From: Pycnopodia helianthoides
Lineage: Eukaryota > Echinodermata > Asteroidea > Forcipulatida > Asteriidae
Length of the DNA stretch: 64,000 nt
Assembly (NCBI GenBank): GCA_032158295.1
Contig: CM063256.1
Coordinates: forward strand, 17,566,284-17,630,283
Reading direction: 5' to 3'
The notes below the pieces were generated by a model, which was not told the origin of the DNA, made no database searches, and saw nothing but the letters and a program-made list of their open reading frames with translations. A program made the position numbers and the translations under genes. This document shows, piece after piece, positions 11,161 to 31,034 of the stretch (positions are counted from its first letter, which is position 1; each line of letters starts with the position of its first letter).

Positions 11161-11506
11161 TTAAAGGTACACGTTGCCTTGGATCGGTCGAGTTGGTCTA
11201 TACAAAGCGTTTGTAATCATTTGTTATAAAATGCATATGGTTAGAAATATGTCTTAAAAGTAAAATACAATGATCCACACAAATATGCATCGGAGTTGCG
11301 TGGTTTTCCTTGAACTTTGAATAAAATGGCCGACTGTTTTAGTTCACGATGTGAACGGAAAACCACGCAATTTCGAGGCATATTTGTGTGGATCATTGTA
11401 TTCTACTTTTATAACATCTTTCTAACCATATTCATTTTATAACAAACGGTTTACAAACGCTTTTTATAGACCAACTCAGCCGATTCAAGGCAACGTGTAC
11501 CTTTAA
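11161..11506. mobile_element. long fold-back MITE (nearly full-length palindrome)
   Basis: The left half begins TTAAAGGTACACGTTGCCTT and the right half ends with its inverse. Pairing continues for most of each half, e.g. 'aatgatccacacaaatatgc' against 'gcatatttgtgtggatcatt', leaving a short asymmetric centre near 11320-11340. There is no coding capacity. Confidence 0.85.
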
Positions 11507-13041
11507 GATACACCATGTTTACATTTTAACTTCTTTTCCCACGGTATGTGTAATGTCTTCACTGCCACTCATCGACGATAATATTTTTTTTTAAATAGAA
11601 CATTAGAAAACCCGCAGGGCTCACTCGAGATTCAGTGGTTATACATGTACATTAATCAATACACACATACTATGGGCACGTTTAAAAGTGCAATCTACAT
11701 TACACTCAATGAATTAAAAATGGATACATGATGTTGGGAATTAAACTATATATTTTTCATCCAAGAAAATCCAACAAAATTGTCCCATATCCTGTCTAAG
11801 ACCGTGGGTGATATCTCAAAAACACCACCACCTTTTGAAATGATATTTTAGCAGGCTAGCTTTATTGTATATATCTAGCTAGAATCAAACAATCAAGCAG
11901 TCCCGAAAACAGAAGTATAAGTTGCCTTAAAAAAAATGTTGTTTCAAGAAAAACTATTTTAAACAAATATCCTAGGTCCAACAAAGACAATTTCACAGCG
12001 TTTTGCAAATTTATCAGTGTAAAAAAGCAAGACAAAAAGGACAGTAACAAAGTAATCTCAAAATGTGGAATGATCATGGAATGACGGTCTGCTACGTATT
12101 AACGGCTTCGGCAGTGGCTATGGCTGGATTGCTAAAAGGACCATCTTCATTGTTGTCACAGCAACCAACGGCCTTAGCCGTAGCCGAAGTCGCTTGAACC
12201 GGACGCGTCCTAACATTATATGTTACTGTATGTGACTAATTATTGGGACTCCTCACTGAGTCCAACATTCGAGTCTGGCTCACAGACGTCTCAAGTGTAC
12301 AGCAATGCTACAAAGGGGCGCCCTCTAAAGTGAAGGGCCACTGCCAAATGCGGGCAACATAAAGTCTGTTACATTTAGGTTTTTTTATTTATAATTCTGG
12401 AGGAATTGGTCCGTCTTTTATCTAAAAATTAAACATCGGGAACGATTATGAATGAATTAAAAATTCAAGACAGTGAAGCTAATGGTAGAACAGCATATAC
12501 AATCAATCTAAACACCACATTACATCACACACTGAGTAATTAATGAAGGTTCAGTTTGTGAAACGGTTTAGATAATGTGAGACCATTTCTCACCTTATCG
12601 AAATTGTAAATTAATATTGTTTTGTTTATTTATTACGATTTGCACAAACATTAAAAAAAAATTCAATAGGGGGCCTGCATACATTTATAGAACATCAACT
12701 TAATATTTATTACAACTCACATTATTAATCAAATTGAAGAAAACATTCTAGGTACAATACAGCATATCACATTCCCCTTGTTAACAAACCCACTATTATA
12801 GATCGAAAACATTTGAAGAATGTGCACTATATGGGGCACATCACTTCAAAAATTTAATTGAAACTTGCTTGATATTTTTTAGCGGGCGGAATTTTCGAGT
12901 TTTAATGATTCGGGGTACAGGGAGTAAGAAAAACAAACCTAGGTTTTAAAAGTGTAGATTTAAATCATAATACTTCTGTTGTAGATTATGTCTGAGCTTT
13001 TAACTAACCATGACATATCCACTTCAGTTTTAAATTCGTCT
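11507..13041. other. non-coding stretch
   Basis: No gene seen. An imperfect palindrome around 12100-12200 ('cggcttcggcagtggctatg' against 'agccgtagccgaagtcg') may be a degraded short inverted-repeat element. Confidence 0.45.
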
Positions 13042-13050
13042 CATTTTGAT

Positions 13051-14312
13051 TAGCCTTGTCCAAGGCTCTTAACGCAAGCACCCCGCTTTGAATACTAGCA
13101 CGGTACTAGAAACTGCACTACAATGTACATTTACTGTATTTGATGTACAATGTATGTACAATGTATGTACAATGTACAGTATACCGTGGGGTCGAAGCAT
13201 GGTTTTCGAGGTTTGTGAACCTCGTACCAAAAACGAAGCCGAAACAGAGCCTTGTTCCCACTGTAAAAATGTCAGATTGTGGGCGGAGTTACTTTATGCT
13301 AATATTCCCGAAGGTGTATGCTCATTGGTTAATGTTAGTGGCATGGTGAATACTACATAAACAATCTCACGTGCGTAGTCAGCCACATTGCATGGCATGC
13401 ATGGAGTCATGCAATGAATGTATTTGAAATATTATGGAAGGAACAGAAAAGTCCAGCGATCTGGCGCCGCTGAAACGTGTCGTTGGCACTACAACTGTGA
13501 GTGTGGATGGTGCATTATTTACTATCGACTGTTTCACGAGAATGTCAACATTGTTAAATTACCAACAGTGATCATGGTGATAGTATTACTTCTGCTATAC
13601 TGTAACTCTAAAAAGGGTATTGGTAAGCCCTGGATAAGTTGTTCAATGTTCTTTAAAAACTATATGGAAAAAGGGCCATCTTGATCGTACGGGCCCAACT
13701 GAGCATAACTCACTTAGTCACTGTATGTTGTGATGTTGAACCATGGAGCTCCACGGTCAGACGGTTTAACTTACCGAAGAAAATCAGTGAAAAACCGCCG
13801 ATTTTCCAAATCCCGTGGGCAGGTTAACGAACACGTCATGTTCTAAAAGAAAACAATGAAGTGCTTTCCGCTGTTCTGGTTTGAAATTATCAATTTCTAG
13901 CTTGTCTGCAGCAGAATTTAAACTTCCATTCAAGGCTTCTTGAGAGTATTCGCGAGTGGAGGACGCCATCTTTTTCTCGTTGTTGATAAACACACATCAT
14001 TGCGTCATAACGAGAGTTTATGATTGGACGGTTATCCGCCCAGTACAGGAAATGAATATTCAATACCCGATTCCAGCATACGTAATTTGCGCCCGAATCC
14101 GGGCGCAATTTTACAGTGGGAACTGTTTCGGCTTCGTTTTTGGTACGAGGTTGAAAAACCTCGAAAACCGTGCTTCGACCCCACGGTATACTGTACATGT
14201 ACATTGTACATTGTACATACATCAAGTACAGTATGTAAAATGTACTGCAGTTTCTAGTACCGTGCTAGTATTCATAGCGGGGTGCTTGCGTAAAGAGCCT
14301 TGGACAAGGCTA
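13051..14312. mobile_element. 1.26 kb DNA transposon, ~220 bp inverted ends and 9 bp target duplication
   Basis: The ends are inverted copies for about 220 bp (13051-13275 and 14098-14312), beginning TAGCCTTGTCCAAGGCT. Each tip is itself a small imperfect palindrome, and both arms carry repeated 'gtacaatgtat' motifs. The element is flanked by the direct repeat CATTTTGAT at 13042-13050 and 14313-14321. A 9 bp duplication with long inverted ends suits Mutator-like elements. No transposase is present; the interior holds a RecQ-like fragment on the minus strand and an unassigned plus-strand segment at 13435-13690. Confidence 0.85.
13784..13969 (-). pseudogene. RecQ-like helicase N-terminal fragment captured in the transposon
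   Basis: From an ATG at 13969 the frame encodes 'NFKPEQRKALHCFLLEHDVF' followed by NLPTGFGKSAVF. The first is the region before motif I of RecQ-family helicases and the second is a Walker A (G-x-G-K-S). A TGA stop follows directly, and a GTAAGT donor lies a few bases beyond, so this looks like one exon taken from a helicase gene and then interrupted. No helicase motifs II-VI are present. It lies wholly inside the transposon, next to the right inverted end. Some transposon groups carry helicases, so an internally deleted autonomous element is an alternative to host-gene capture. Confidence 0.7.
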
Positions 14313-14665
14313 CATTTTGATGTGTGTTTTCTTAAAATAAATATTAAAAAAGAACATAATTATACAGCGAAGTTACAATTAGTTGTAAAACGCAATTCAA
14401 GGTTTTGATACAACAGTGAGTTTTTGATTCATTGATTCACATCGTATATGTCAACAAACCCGTGGAAGTGTCATCCAACATGATCATCACAACCAACTTA
14501 ACGAGCGTCTCAAAGCACTCATTGCTTTTAACGACAGGTACACAGAGCTATCATTGAGTTGTGAGACCTATACAACAACTTGTCATGGTTTATGACGTCA
14601 TAACTGGCGATAAACGTTTAAAAACCGTTTACGTTTCATCATTTGTATTGTGTTTATTTATATTC

Positions 14666-15040
14666 AAGGTATTATACAGGATCGGTAAGGATAAATTACA
14701 CCACAGTTTAATTTTAGTCTGAAAACTATTGTATTTCTGTGAAATATTTTCCTCTGACATGAAGAAATATTCTAGAAAACTGTATCTGAAAAAAAACAAT
14801 CGAAAAATTAAAAAAACGCAACAGCTGTTTTCGGTTGTTACAACCACAATATTATTGTCATTGTGTTCATATGCTTAAAGTTGTGCATGGTTCTTAAATT
14901 TTTCTCGCCTGACTCAAATAACGGATTTAGCCAAAATTTGCACACTAGGTTAGTTATTGCATGTATGTGGTCGATCACAGACATGAAATGATCACTGTCT
15001 TTGACTATTTGTCAGCCCTACCAATCCTGTATAATGCCTT
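14666..15040. mobile_element. MITE with 'AAGGTATTATACAGGATCGG' ends
   Basis: Left and right ends are inverted ('ggtattatacaggat' against 'atcctgtataatgcc'). The ends match the element at 54618-54955, so the window has two members. There is no coding sequence. Confidence 0.75.
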
Positions 15041-15437
15041 CAAATTGTGTGTTAGGGGACATTATGTTCTCACTTATAGCAGACGAAGATTTCAGGACAT
15101 TCTTGCTAGATCAACGTTTTGGTTGTGACTAATACCAATACCAGGCTGCACAGTGTTCCCAGAAAATTTAAATTAAATCACGGCCACAAGTTTGAATTTC
15201 ATTTACCATAAAACCAATTTGTGGAAGTTTTATGGGCATTGATGGCCGGTGAAAACAAACAACAAACCGTTAATGTTTCGCCATGATGTTATGTGCGTGA
15301 TATCGGGCTTCAAATGCATTTTCTGAAATATTTCTCTGGAGGGTTGGTTCTTGTCATGATTTTATTTGTCATGATTTTTTTAAAAATAATATACGAAACA
15401 ATGTGGTTTCGATAATTACCAATTTTTAGTTATGTCT

Positions 15438-23861
<8,424 letters not shown>

Positions 23862-24060
23862 GCTTGGTATAAGTCGCCGAGACCGAAGAGATTGATTCTA
23901 CAATACAAGTAGAGACGGGCTAGCCGTTTCTTGTTCTGGTAATTTTTAGGTAGCTGCGTTTTCAGTCACTACTTTATGAGCTGCAAGACGAATATTTCAG
24001 AGTGCGGTGCCCATGGCAACCGTAATCAGGCCTGGCGCAGACCACATTTCTGCAAGGGGT
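23862..24060 (-). promoter_or_regulatory. FReD gene upstream region, shared with the decayed leader copies
   Basis: The sequence next to the ATG ('catgcttggta', 'ccgagaccgaagagattgat', 'gctagccgtttcttgttct', 'gtagctgcgttttcagt') recurs beside the leader copies at 26.5 and 28.8 kb. Further out, 'gtgcggtgcccatggcaac' begins block U, but the similarity ends near 24040, unlike in the other copies. 'ccatggcaac' resembles an RFX-type half site; this is speculative. Confidence 0.5.
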
Positions 24061-26330
24061 GCTGGTTTTTCCAAAGACAGTATTATTGTTGTTCAAATTC
24101 TGTAGGACTTTGCAATTCTTTTGATTTTTTTATTTGTTTAATAATAAACAACTTGACATTATATTTTCAGTACTGGGGTCACTGTTCGGGACGCTAAAGT
24201 CGTTGGGTCAAATCTATATTTGTTGTGTATTTCCACTAAGGTTACAATGATGAGGCCTGGTTGACGATTCTATGGTATTTTGGGGCATGAAAAGTTGGAA
24301 GTTTGACATAGGTTAAACCCCTAACAACGAACACAACAAACAATCGAACGTTTTGTTGAAAACTAATCATTAACTAGACATTACGTTTTCGTATTTTACA
24401 AAAACAAGGTGTTCGTGAGTGATGTCACAAAAGGATTGGATGAATTGATGACAACCTTCTACCTTATCAATCAATGTGTGGTTATTGAGTTATGATGGTT
24501 TCAAACAATAAACTTCAACTTCAACTTCCTGATTAAACCGGAAGCCAAGGTCGAACGGAGTCACACTCTGTGAAGTGTTTGTAAAGTTTTTAAATACTTT
24601 CCCAATGATGTACATATTGTACAAATATAAAGGTTTGGTTCAGGAGTTATGCATTTTTCAAACATTAAACTTCATTTTTCGGATTGAACCAAAATGGGTC
24701 AACAGATATACGTGCAATTTAACGTTCAGTATTTTCAAAATATTAGATGGATTATCTGTGGGGGTCAGCATACAATGTAACAGCGTTGTTTAATGTATTC
24801 ATACATGTAAATATACGATGTATATGTACGCTGTACACCGCACATGTAAACTTATCTACAATACATGTACTATGCATGCGTTCATGTGTTGTTATACTAT
24901 CGTTCGTTACCAAAGTTGGTCAACAGATACGTGCAATTTAACGTCCGGTTTTGACAAGATGTAAATGTAAAAATGTTGTCTTCTCTGTTGTCAAAGTTAT
25001 GCTTAAGTGAGAAGTAGTTCTTAAGATATGAAAATTGGGGTACACTAAGTGTAGCATTGGTTTAAAGAGCATTCCGATGATGTATAAATTGTAAGAATCC
25101 AACATGTGGTTCTTGAGTAATATAAATAAGTTATGGTTTTCTCAAATATCAAACTTTGATTTAATTTAATTCAACACACGATGACATCATCAGGACGTCA
25201 TCAAGTTTGCTTTGTATTGACATTTAGGTTTAATTTTCTAATGAGTTTTAATGTTCGATTCAATTTCAATCTTGAGTTTTGCTTTTTTAGATAAGCCCGG
25301 AAAATGATTTTTTTAAAGAAGAAAAACAAGGGCAAACTTTGACCTTCTAGTACGACCGGAAGTAAAGGTCGTGCGATTTTGGCGTAAACTTTGTTAATGT
25401 TGCCCCAGTCTCAATGTATCTGATACCCAATTATGAACATCAAAGCAGTCAAACTCAATAAAATACAGCGGATATAAAATTGTCATTTTTAAAACTTAAA
25501 AACCTTGTAATTTGACATCTGATGACGTCATCATGACGTCATTGGGTTTGAGCCGTCGTCTTATCGATGAGTTTCAAGGCGTATTTCAGTTGTCATAGTT
25601 ATGCTGTAGACAAGAGTTGAGGCCAAGAAGAAAAAGAAGCAGAAAAAGAAAGAAAACAATAGACTTAAGTTTTGTAAAACAAAAAACACAAGGTGCTCGT
25701 TCAGACATGTCAAAATTAGCAAGGCTTGTATGTAGAAGTTTTGGTTATCCATTATACTTAGGGTATGTCATAGTGAATATTAAAAGCCCTTCAAACTATA
25801 TCTTAAGGTGGCCAATGTGTGGTTTAGGAGTTATGATTTTTTCCAAACAGTAAATTTCAACTTCCGGTTTAAATGGTTAATCGTGCGTATTATTACTTTA
25901 AATAGAATACATGGGTATGTGTTGATTTCGGTTTGGCTAGTGGGATTGGACTAGGAGGCCTGAGTTTGTGAGTTTATTGTGTTAATGATGATGGTTAGTG
26001 GGCCCCGTGTGTTAGTTAACTTATGCCTTCTTGCCCAGTGTCTTGCTATTTCATGTTCCTCACGCATTTATGCAATTGCTGTCTTTGAGATAAAATATAT
26101 TTGATAGAGACAGAATATTTAGGAGTTGCCTTCAATGTTTTTGTTGACAAATATTGACATACATGCATTGCATAATTAAATGTACATGTTTGCATTTTTG
26201 ACCGCCTGCACAACTCTCAAAAGTTGATGCAAGTGCTTGCAGAAAAAGAAGAAAGAATACCATTGTGAACCTGTGTTTCTTGTTCGATTGGACTCAGGCC
26301 CACTTCCCCAAAGCGAAGGGACAATCCTCT
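24061..26330. other. non-coding stretch with paired CRE-like palindromes
   Basis: No gene seen. Several diverged segments share phrases such as 'ttatgcatttttcaaacatt' and 'accggaagtaaaggtcg', suggesting old internal duplication. Two TGACGTCA octamers lie close together at about 25523-25542. Confidence 0.45.
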
Positions 26331-26339
26331 CACATAGGG

Positions 26340-26524
26340 GTGAATCTCTGCGACAGGTTGATCTGAAACTTGAGAATGGCCTTTTCTGTAAAGCTTTCTC
26401 TACAAACTGCAGATATTATTTTAAAACACATTTCTCCCTTCAGGACCTAGAAAATCCCGGCCAAAGTGAGTGCCAGAATTGGGGAACCAATAGCACGCAA
26501 GATCGTCTTCACTATTGCACCCAT
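26340..26524 (-). pseudogene. FReD leader-exon copy, decayed
   Basis: ATG at 26524 gives MGAIVKTILRA, followed by LALTLAGIF and then a TAG stop where the functional exon continues. A small deletion and a second stop follow KGEMCF. The distal part retains 'agtttcagatcaacctgtcg'. No FReD exons follow it on the minus strand before those of the intact gene. Confidence 0.8.
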
Positions 26525-26559
26525 GCTTGGTAGAAGTTGCCAAGACCGAAGAGATTGAT

Positions 26560-27165
26560 TATACAATAACAGTCAAGACGTGCTAGCCGTTTCTTGTTCT
26601 GGTATTTTTTGCTATCTGCGTTCTCAGTTGCTTCGAATAAGAGTGCAGTTTCTATGGCAACGGTTGTTACAATTACTACCATTGTCTTGAAACGTGGCCA
26701 AAATAAAGGCTTCGATGTTTTCACTAGCGAACCGCCGCCAAATTGAATTAGACCTACGTGGTTCTCGCATAACCATGCAACGTTTGCGCATTCAGCATAA
26801 AGGTTATGAAGTTATATTGGGTATACTATTTTAGAGACAAGGTAATCTAATTGCAGTTATTATTAAGTTTTAGTTTTATTATGAAAGCTTGTTGAATATA
26901 TAAACTCATCCCAGTACCAAACCCACAGAGAAATATATACTCTGACTTACGATCAACATTCAAGCAATTGATGACCTCCAAATTACCGTTGCTTATTCCG
27001 ATTGCCACTTAATCTGAATAACCTGACACATGATCCCCGACAAACAACTGTCTTTTTTCATCTTCTAAATTAAAAAAAAAATAACATAAACAATAGGTAT
27101 GTTTTGTAAAGTCTTCATAAACAAACATTTAAAATATTTTACTTTCCCATAATAATTGTTTAGTT
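26560..27165. repeat. block U with flanking upstream sequence; left arm of an inverted duplication
   Basis: It matches the reverse complement of 28190-28780 almost continuously: 'aaatatatactctga', 'ccaaattaccgttgctt', 'tgacacatgatccccga', 'tatgttttgtaa'. Similarity to the inverted partner stops at about 27165, where a palindromic SINE pair begins. Confidence 0.8.
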
Positions 27166-27440
27166 TTTTACCCTTACACCAGTTTGTATTAAGCACTGCA
27201 TACTCAGAACTTTTTCCCGAGCTCCGTGAAAAAACAAAAACAAAAACACACAGGCAAATCACTAGGATGGGATTCGAACCCACGTCCTTTGCTTTGCTAG
27301 AGCCGATGTTTTACAACTAGACCACCAAGCTAGCCCGATGGCTAGAGCTGTTGTTCGAATCCTGTGGAATTTGTTTCACAGAGCTCGGGAAAGTACTGAG
27401 TATACAGTGCTTAATACACATCCGTGTAAGGGTAAACAAA
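27165..27440. mobile_element. head-to-head pair of tRNA-derived SINEs forming a palindrome
   Basis: The left copy contains a tRNA-like segment on the minus strand (27335-27262) with 'TGGTGGTCTAGTTG' (A box) and 'GTGGGTTCGAATCCCATC' (B box). The flanking arm 'gtattaagcactgcatactc' near 27186 recurs inverted near 27400. The right copy is shorter and has a degraded B box ('gttcgaatcct'). The tRNA-like part has no good cloverleaf, so I do not call a tRNA gene. Confidence 0.65.
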
Positions 27441-27744
27441 ACAAATTAACTTTTTATCCACGATGCAAAAACTAACAATCCTTAATATTTACATAATTTC
27501 TCTTTAATTCATGGAACATTATACACACACAGCTAAAACAATGTGCACAGTATAATACTATGTGCACAATATAGACGCATGATCCCGTGGTGACTACCAA
27601 TGACATTGACAATTGATACATAATCTATGGGATACAAACGACGTTAATCTCTGACAGACTTCTACATGTTTTTTACGACGAAAATCTTTCTTAGCACTTA
27701 ATAAATGTATATCATTATGACCCCTAAAAAAAAACTTTAAAAAA
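27441..27744. other. non-coding stretch
   Basis: No feature seen between the SINE pair and the next repeat arm. Confidence 0.4.
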
Positions 27745-28165
27745 AGCTTTTTATTACAAAACAAAGTAAACAAAAAAATGAAATTGTAGTTACAAAATAA
27801 CCTGTTACCATGTAAATCTGGATAACCAATAGTAACGTTAACAGTTTGTTACTCATATGTGTAAAATTATCAAATAATTTTAGGCTTTAGGTTTCACTAT
27901 ATCCTCACTTTCCAACACATGATATTCACTGTAAATTTGAAAACACAAGTTGGTAATGTAAATTGAAAATTATTTGCAAAGGTTTTCAACACCTAGTGTC
28001 AATTTGTAATGTGTTCGGAACAATAAAAATTGTCTGTGCTAGAACCTTTCTAAGGTTTTGAATCGGAACATATTATATTTCAGAAAGAACGATCATATTA
28101 CATTAACAACCTGTTCAATTCCATTTTGAATGCAGCGCCAATATTAAGGGACAAACAACTGTCTT
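27745..28165. repeat. inverted-repeat arm, partner at 29400-29945
   Basis: The reverse complement matches 29400-29945: 'ggcgctgcattcaaaatg', 'aatgtaatatgatcgttc', 'tccgaacacattacaa', 'aacttgtgttttcaaattta', 'gtgaatat' and 'tatccagatttacatggtaa'. The partner has an extra ~90 bp near 29610-29710. Confidence 0.85.
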
Positions 28166-28189
28166 GAAGCTTTAAAAGAAAGCACGTAA

Positions 28190-28812
28190 CAATTATGGAA
28201 AAGTAACATATTTTATATGTTAGTTTATGAAGCATTACAAAACATAGTTGTTGTTTTTTTATCCAAAATAAGAAGATGAAAACTGTTTTTGTTTTTTTCG
28301 GGGATCATGTGTCAGTTTTAGCAGGTATTAATATTTAGATTGAGTGGCATCGAAAGAAGCAACGGTAATTTGGGGGTCATCAAAAGCTAATATCTTGATT
28401 GAAATTCAGAGTATATATTTCTCTGTGGGTTTGGTACTGGTATGGATTTTTATATTCAACAAGCTTTCAGAATAAAACTCAAACTTGTTGATGACTGCAA
28501 ATCAATTACCTTGTCTCTAATAATATCCCCAGTATAACTTCATAACCTCGACGCGAAATGCGCAAACGTTGCGTGGATATGCAAGGACCACGTAATTCAA
28601 TTTGGCAGCGGGTCGCTTGTGAAAACAACGAAGCTTTTATTTTGGCCACGTTTCATGACAATGGTAATAATTGTAACAACCGTTGTCATAGACACTGCAC
28701 TCGAGGCAATTGAAAACGCAGCTACCTAAAAATACCACAACAAGTAACGGCTAGCACGTCTCGACTTGTATTGCAGAATCTATCTCTTTGGTCTCGGCAA
28801 CTTCTACCAAGC
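28190..28812. repeat. block U and upstream sequence, inverted copy
   Basis: Reverse complement of 26530-27165. It includes 'aaacgttgcgtggatatgc', 'tttggccacgtttcatgac' and 'gtaacaaccgttgtcatag'. Together with the leader copy that follows it is a complete inverted promoter-leader module. Confidence 0.85.
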
Positions 28813-28960
28813 ATGAGTGCAATTGGGAGATTTCGCGTAATACTTTTTCCCTAGTTCTGGCACTCACTTTGGACGTAATTTTCTACGTCCTGTCCCTGAA
28901 GGGGGAAATTTGTTCTACATTGATCTCTGCAGATGATGGAAAAAACAATCCGTAAATCAA
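28813..28960 (+). pseudogene. FReD leader-exon copy, inverted and decayed
   Basis: ATG at 28813 opens MSAIGRFRV, and a TAG stop and frameshift follow. In the shifted frame LALTLDVIFYVLSLKGEI is clearly the leader hydrophobic segment. Similarity to the functional exon fades at about 28950. Confidence 0.8.
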
Positions 28961-29028
28961 CTGAAAACCATTTAAAAAACAAACGAACTCTACTTGGAGT
29001 GTGACCCAATCGGACATGGACGTCTTGT

Positions 29029-29396
29029 TTAAAGGAACATTACAAAATTGGTTTTTGCTAACAAAACAGTTGCTGGCAGTGTAAGCACTTTATGTTATCC
29101 ACCATATACATAAACTGACAAACCTGTAGAAGTTTGAGAAAGTTTGAAAAACAGATGACACATTTGCATGAAATCATAAGATTCAACAAATGAATGAAAC
29201 GCTCACTAAGCGATAAACTCCAATCGGAAAATTAGTTTATGCATTTCTCATCAAATAATATGGCATTTCAGACAGAAATGTTTAAAGGGATGTTTTCTAC
29301 TATCATCATCATTAGACCTTGTAAGTTCTATGTAAATCTGTGATCAAAATGTATATTTTACCATTTTTTTCTTACCAATTCTGTAATGTTCCTTTA
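29029..29396. mobile_element. MITE, 'TTAAAGGAACATTAC' family (copy 2, complete)
   Basis: Both ends are intact: TTAAAGGAACATTACAAAA on the left and 'tctgtaatgttcctttaa' on the right. The interior matches the copy at 22941-23310. It sits between the inverted leader copy and the 29.4 kb repeat arm. Confidence 0.9.
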
Positions 29397-29399
29397 AGC

Positions 29400-29945
29400 C
29401 TCCCTACAGTTTTTTGCCCCTTAATATGGCGCTGCATTCAAAATGAAATAGAGCAGGTTTTCAATGTAATATGATCGTTCGTACTGAAATATAACATTTT
29501 CCCATTCAAAACCCTCAAAAAGCAGGTAAACCATGTTTCAAGTTCTAGTACAGCAAATTAGTATTGCTCCGAACACATTACAATTTGACACCATGGGTTG
29601 CAAAGTTTTTCAAATATTTAGTGAAAAACCTTATTATGTCAAACTTTAACGAAAAGGTACATCATGTGATGTCCACAGTTAGCACAGCTGCAATTATCTG
29701 TCCTCTATTTGATCGAAACACATTTCAACTTACATTAACAACTTGTGTTTTCAAATTTACAGTGAATATTATATATTGGAAAGTGAGGACATAGTGAACA
29801 TAGAGCCTACAATAATTTGATGATTGTACACGTAAGAGTTACAGTTCCAACGTTGTTATTGATTATCCAGATTTACATGGTAACAGCTCATTTTTAACTA
29901 CACATTTTAATTTGTTACTTTGTTTTGTAATAAAAAGGCAAATTT
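29400..29945. repeat. inverted-repeat arm, partner at 27745-28165
   Basis: See the partner arm. In the uninterrupted order this block would follow 27165 directly, implying that everything at 27165-29400 was inserted later. Confidence 0.8.
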
Positions 29946-30656
29946 CCTTGAAATCGTTTTCAAAATGTTAATATCGATCTGTTTTTCTATATAAAAAGTT
30001 TATGCGAAAGCAAACTGTGCACTAAAATAACAGTCTTTTCATTTATACGCTCGTGTTAGCAAAGCAATTGGCGACAATTTATACTTAAAAATGTAACTGC
30101 ATCATAATTTCGAAGATAAATACGCAGACCATTTAATGACAATGCACGCTTCATTTTTAAGAAAGCTGTCAAAGAAGAATCTTTGTGTGGATCGAGTGGT
30201 AATAATCGTAGTGGTATTAAGGGAATATATTTGTTTATCTCTTATTACTCAAAGCAAGCGAATAAGAGAGGGTAAATACTTGTTTATCTCTTGTTTTTAA
30301 AATCCAGCTAAAACAAAAAGGAGATAGTGGAATGTTTTCCCTTTGTTCCTAAGATTAAAAGCCTTCTTGAGAAATTGTACTGGTGCTAGTTTATTATAAA
30401 TACGACAAAAATGGGGACTATAATTGTCAACAAATAACTAGAACTCATTCAGATTTGAATTGTTAGCCTTGCATTTGGGGAAGGAACTGGTAAAACAATA
30501 ACAAATAGCTTTGAAATTCTGCTTTGATAGCAATGTGATACTTTTAGGCAAACGAAATTGTAAGTGTGCAGTTAAAAAATAACCTGTTAGGTCTAGATTA
30601 AAGATAACTTACATTTATTTTTACGCATTGCAAAAGGCTATAACCAGCCCGAGGCC
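29946..30656. other. non-coding stretch
   Basis: AT-rich; no exon or clear repeat ends found. Confidence 0.45.
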
Positions 30657-31034
30657 TAAAGGCACTGGACACCTTTTGCATTTGTCAAAAACCAGTATTC
30701 TCACTTGGTGTATCCCATCATATGCAAAAAATAACAAACCCGTGAAACTTTGGACTCAATTGGTCATCACAGTTGCAAGAAAATATTGAAAGAAAAAACA
30801 CCCTCGTTGCACAAATGTGTGTGCTTTCTGGTGCAAAATAAAAGACTTCTGGCCAGAAGTCTTTTAATATTTTAGAGAGAAATTACCTCTTTCTCAAAAA
30901 CTACGTTACTTCAGAGGGAGACGTTTCCCACAATGTTTTATACTATCAACAGCTCTCCGTTGCTCGTTACCAAGTAAGTTTTTATGCTAATATTTGTTTT
31001 GAGTATTTATACCAAACGTGTCCAGTGCCTTTAA
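30657..31034. mobile_element. MITE, AAAGGCACTGGACAC family (second copy, inverted body)
   Basis: Ends TAAAGGCACTGGACACC and 'gtgtccagtgcctttaa'. The interior is the reverse complement of the copy at 17378 ('gagaaattacctctttctc', 'ctacgttacttcagaggga'). The central palindrome, at 30841-30864, is 24 bp, perfect, centred on TGGCCA, and different in sequence from that of the 17.4 kb copy. Confidence 0.88.

Noticed and set aside
13088..13360. Frames in the left transposon end
   Set aside because: They lie in the inverted terminal repeat, and the mirrored frames on the other arm show that they are by-products.
27262..27335. tRNA gene on the minus strand
   Set aside because: tRNA-like boxes only; it is part of a palindromic SINE pair and lacks a proper cloverleaf.
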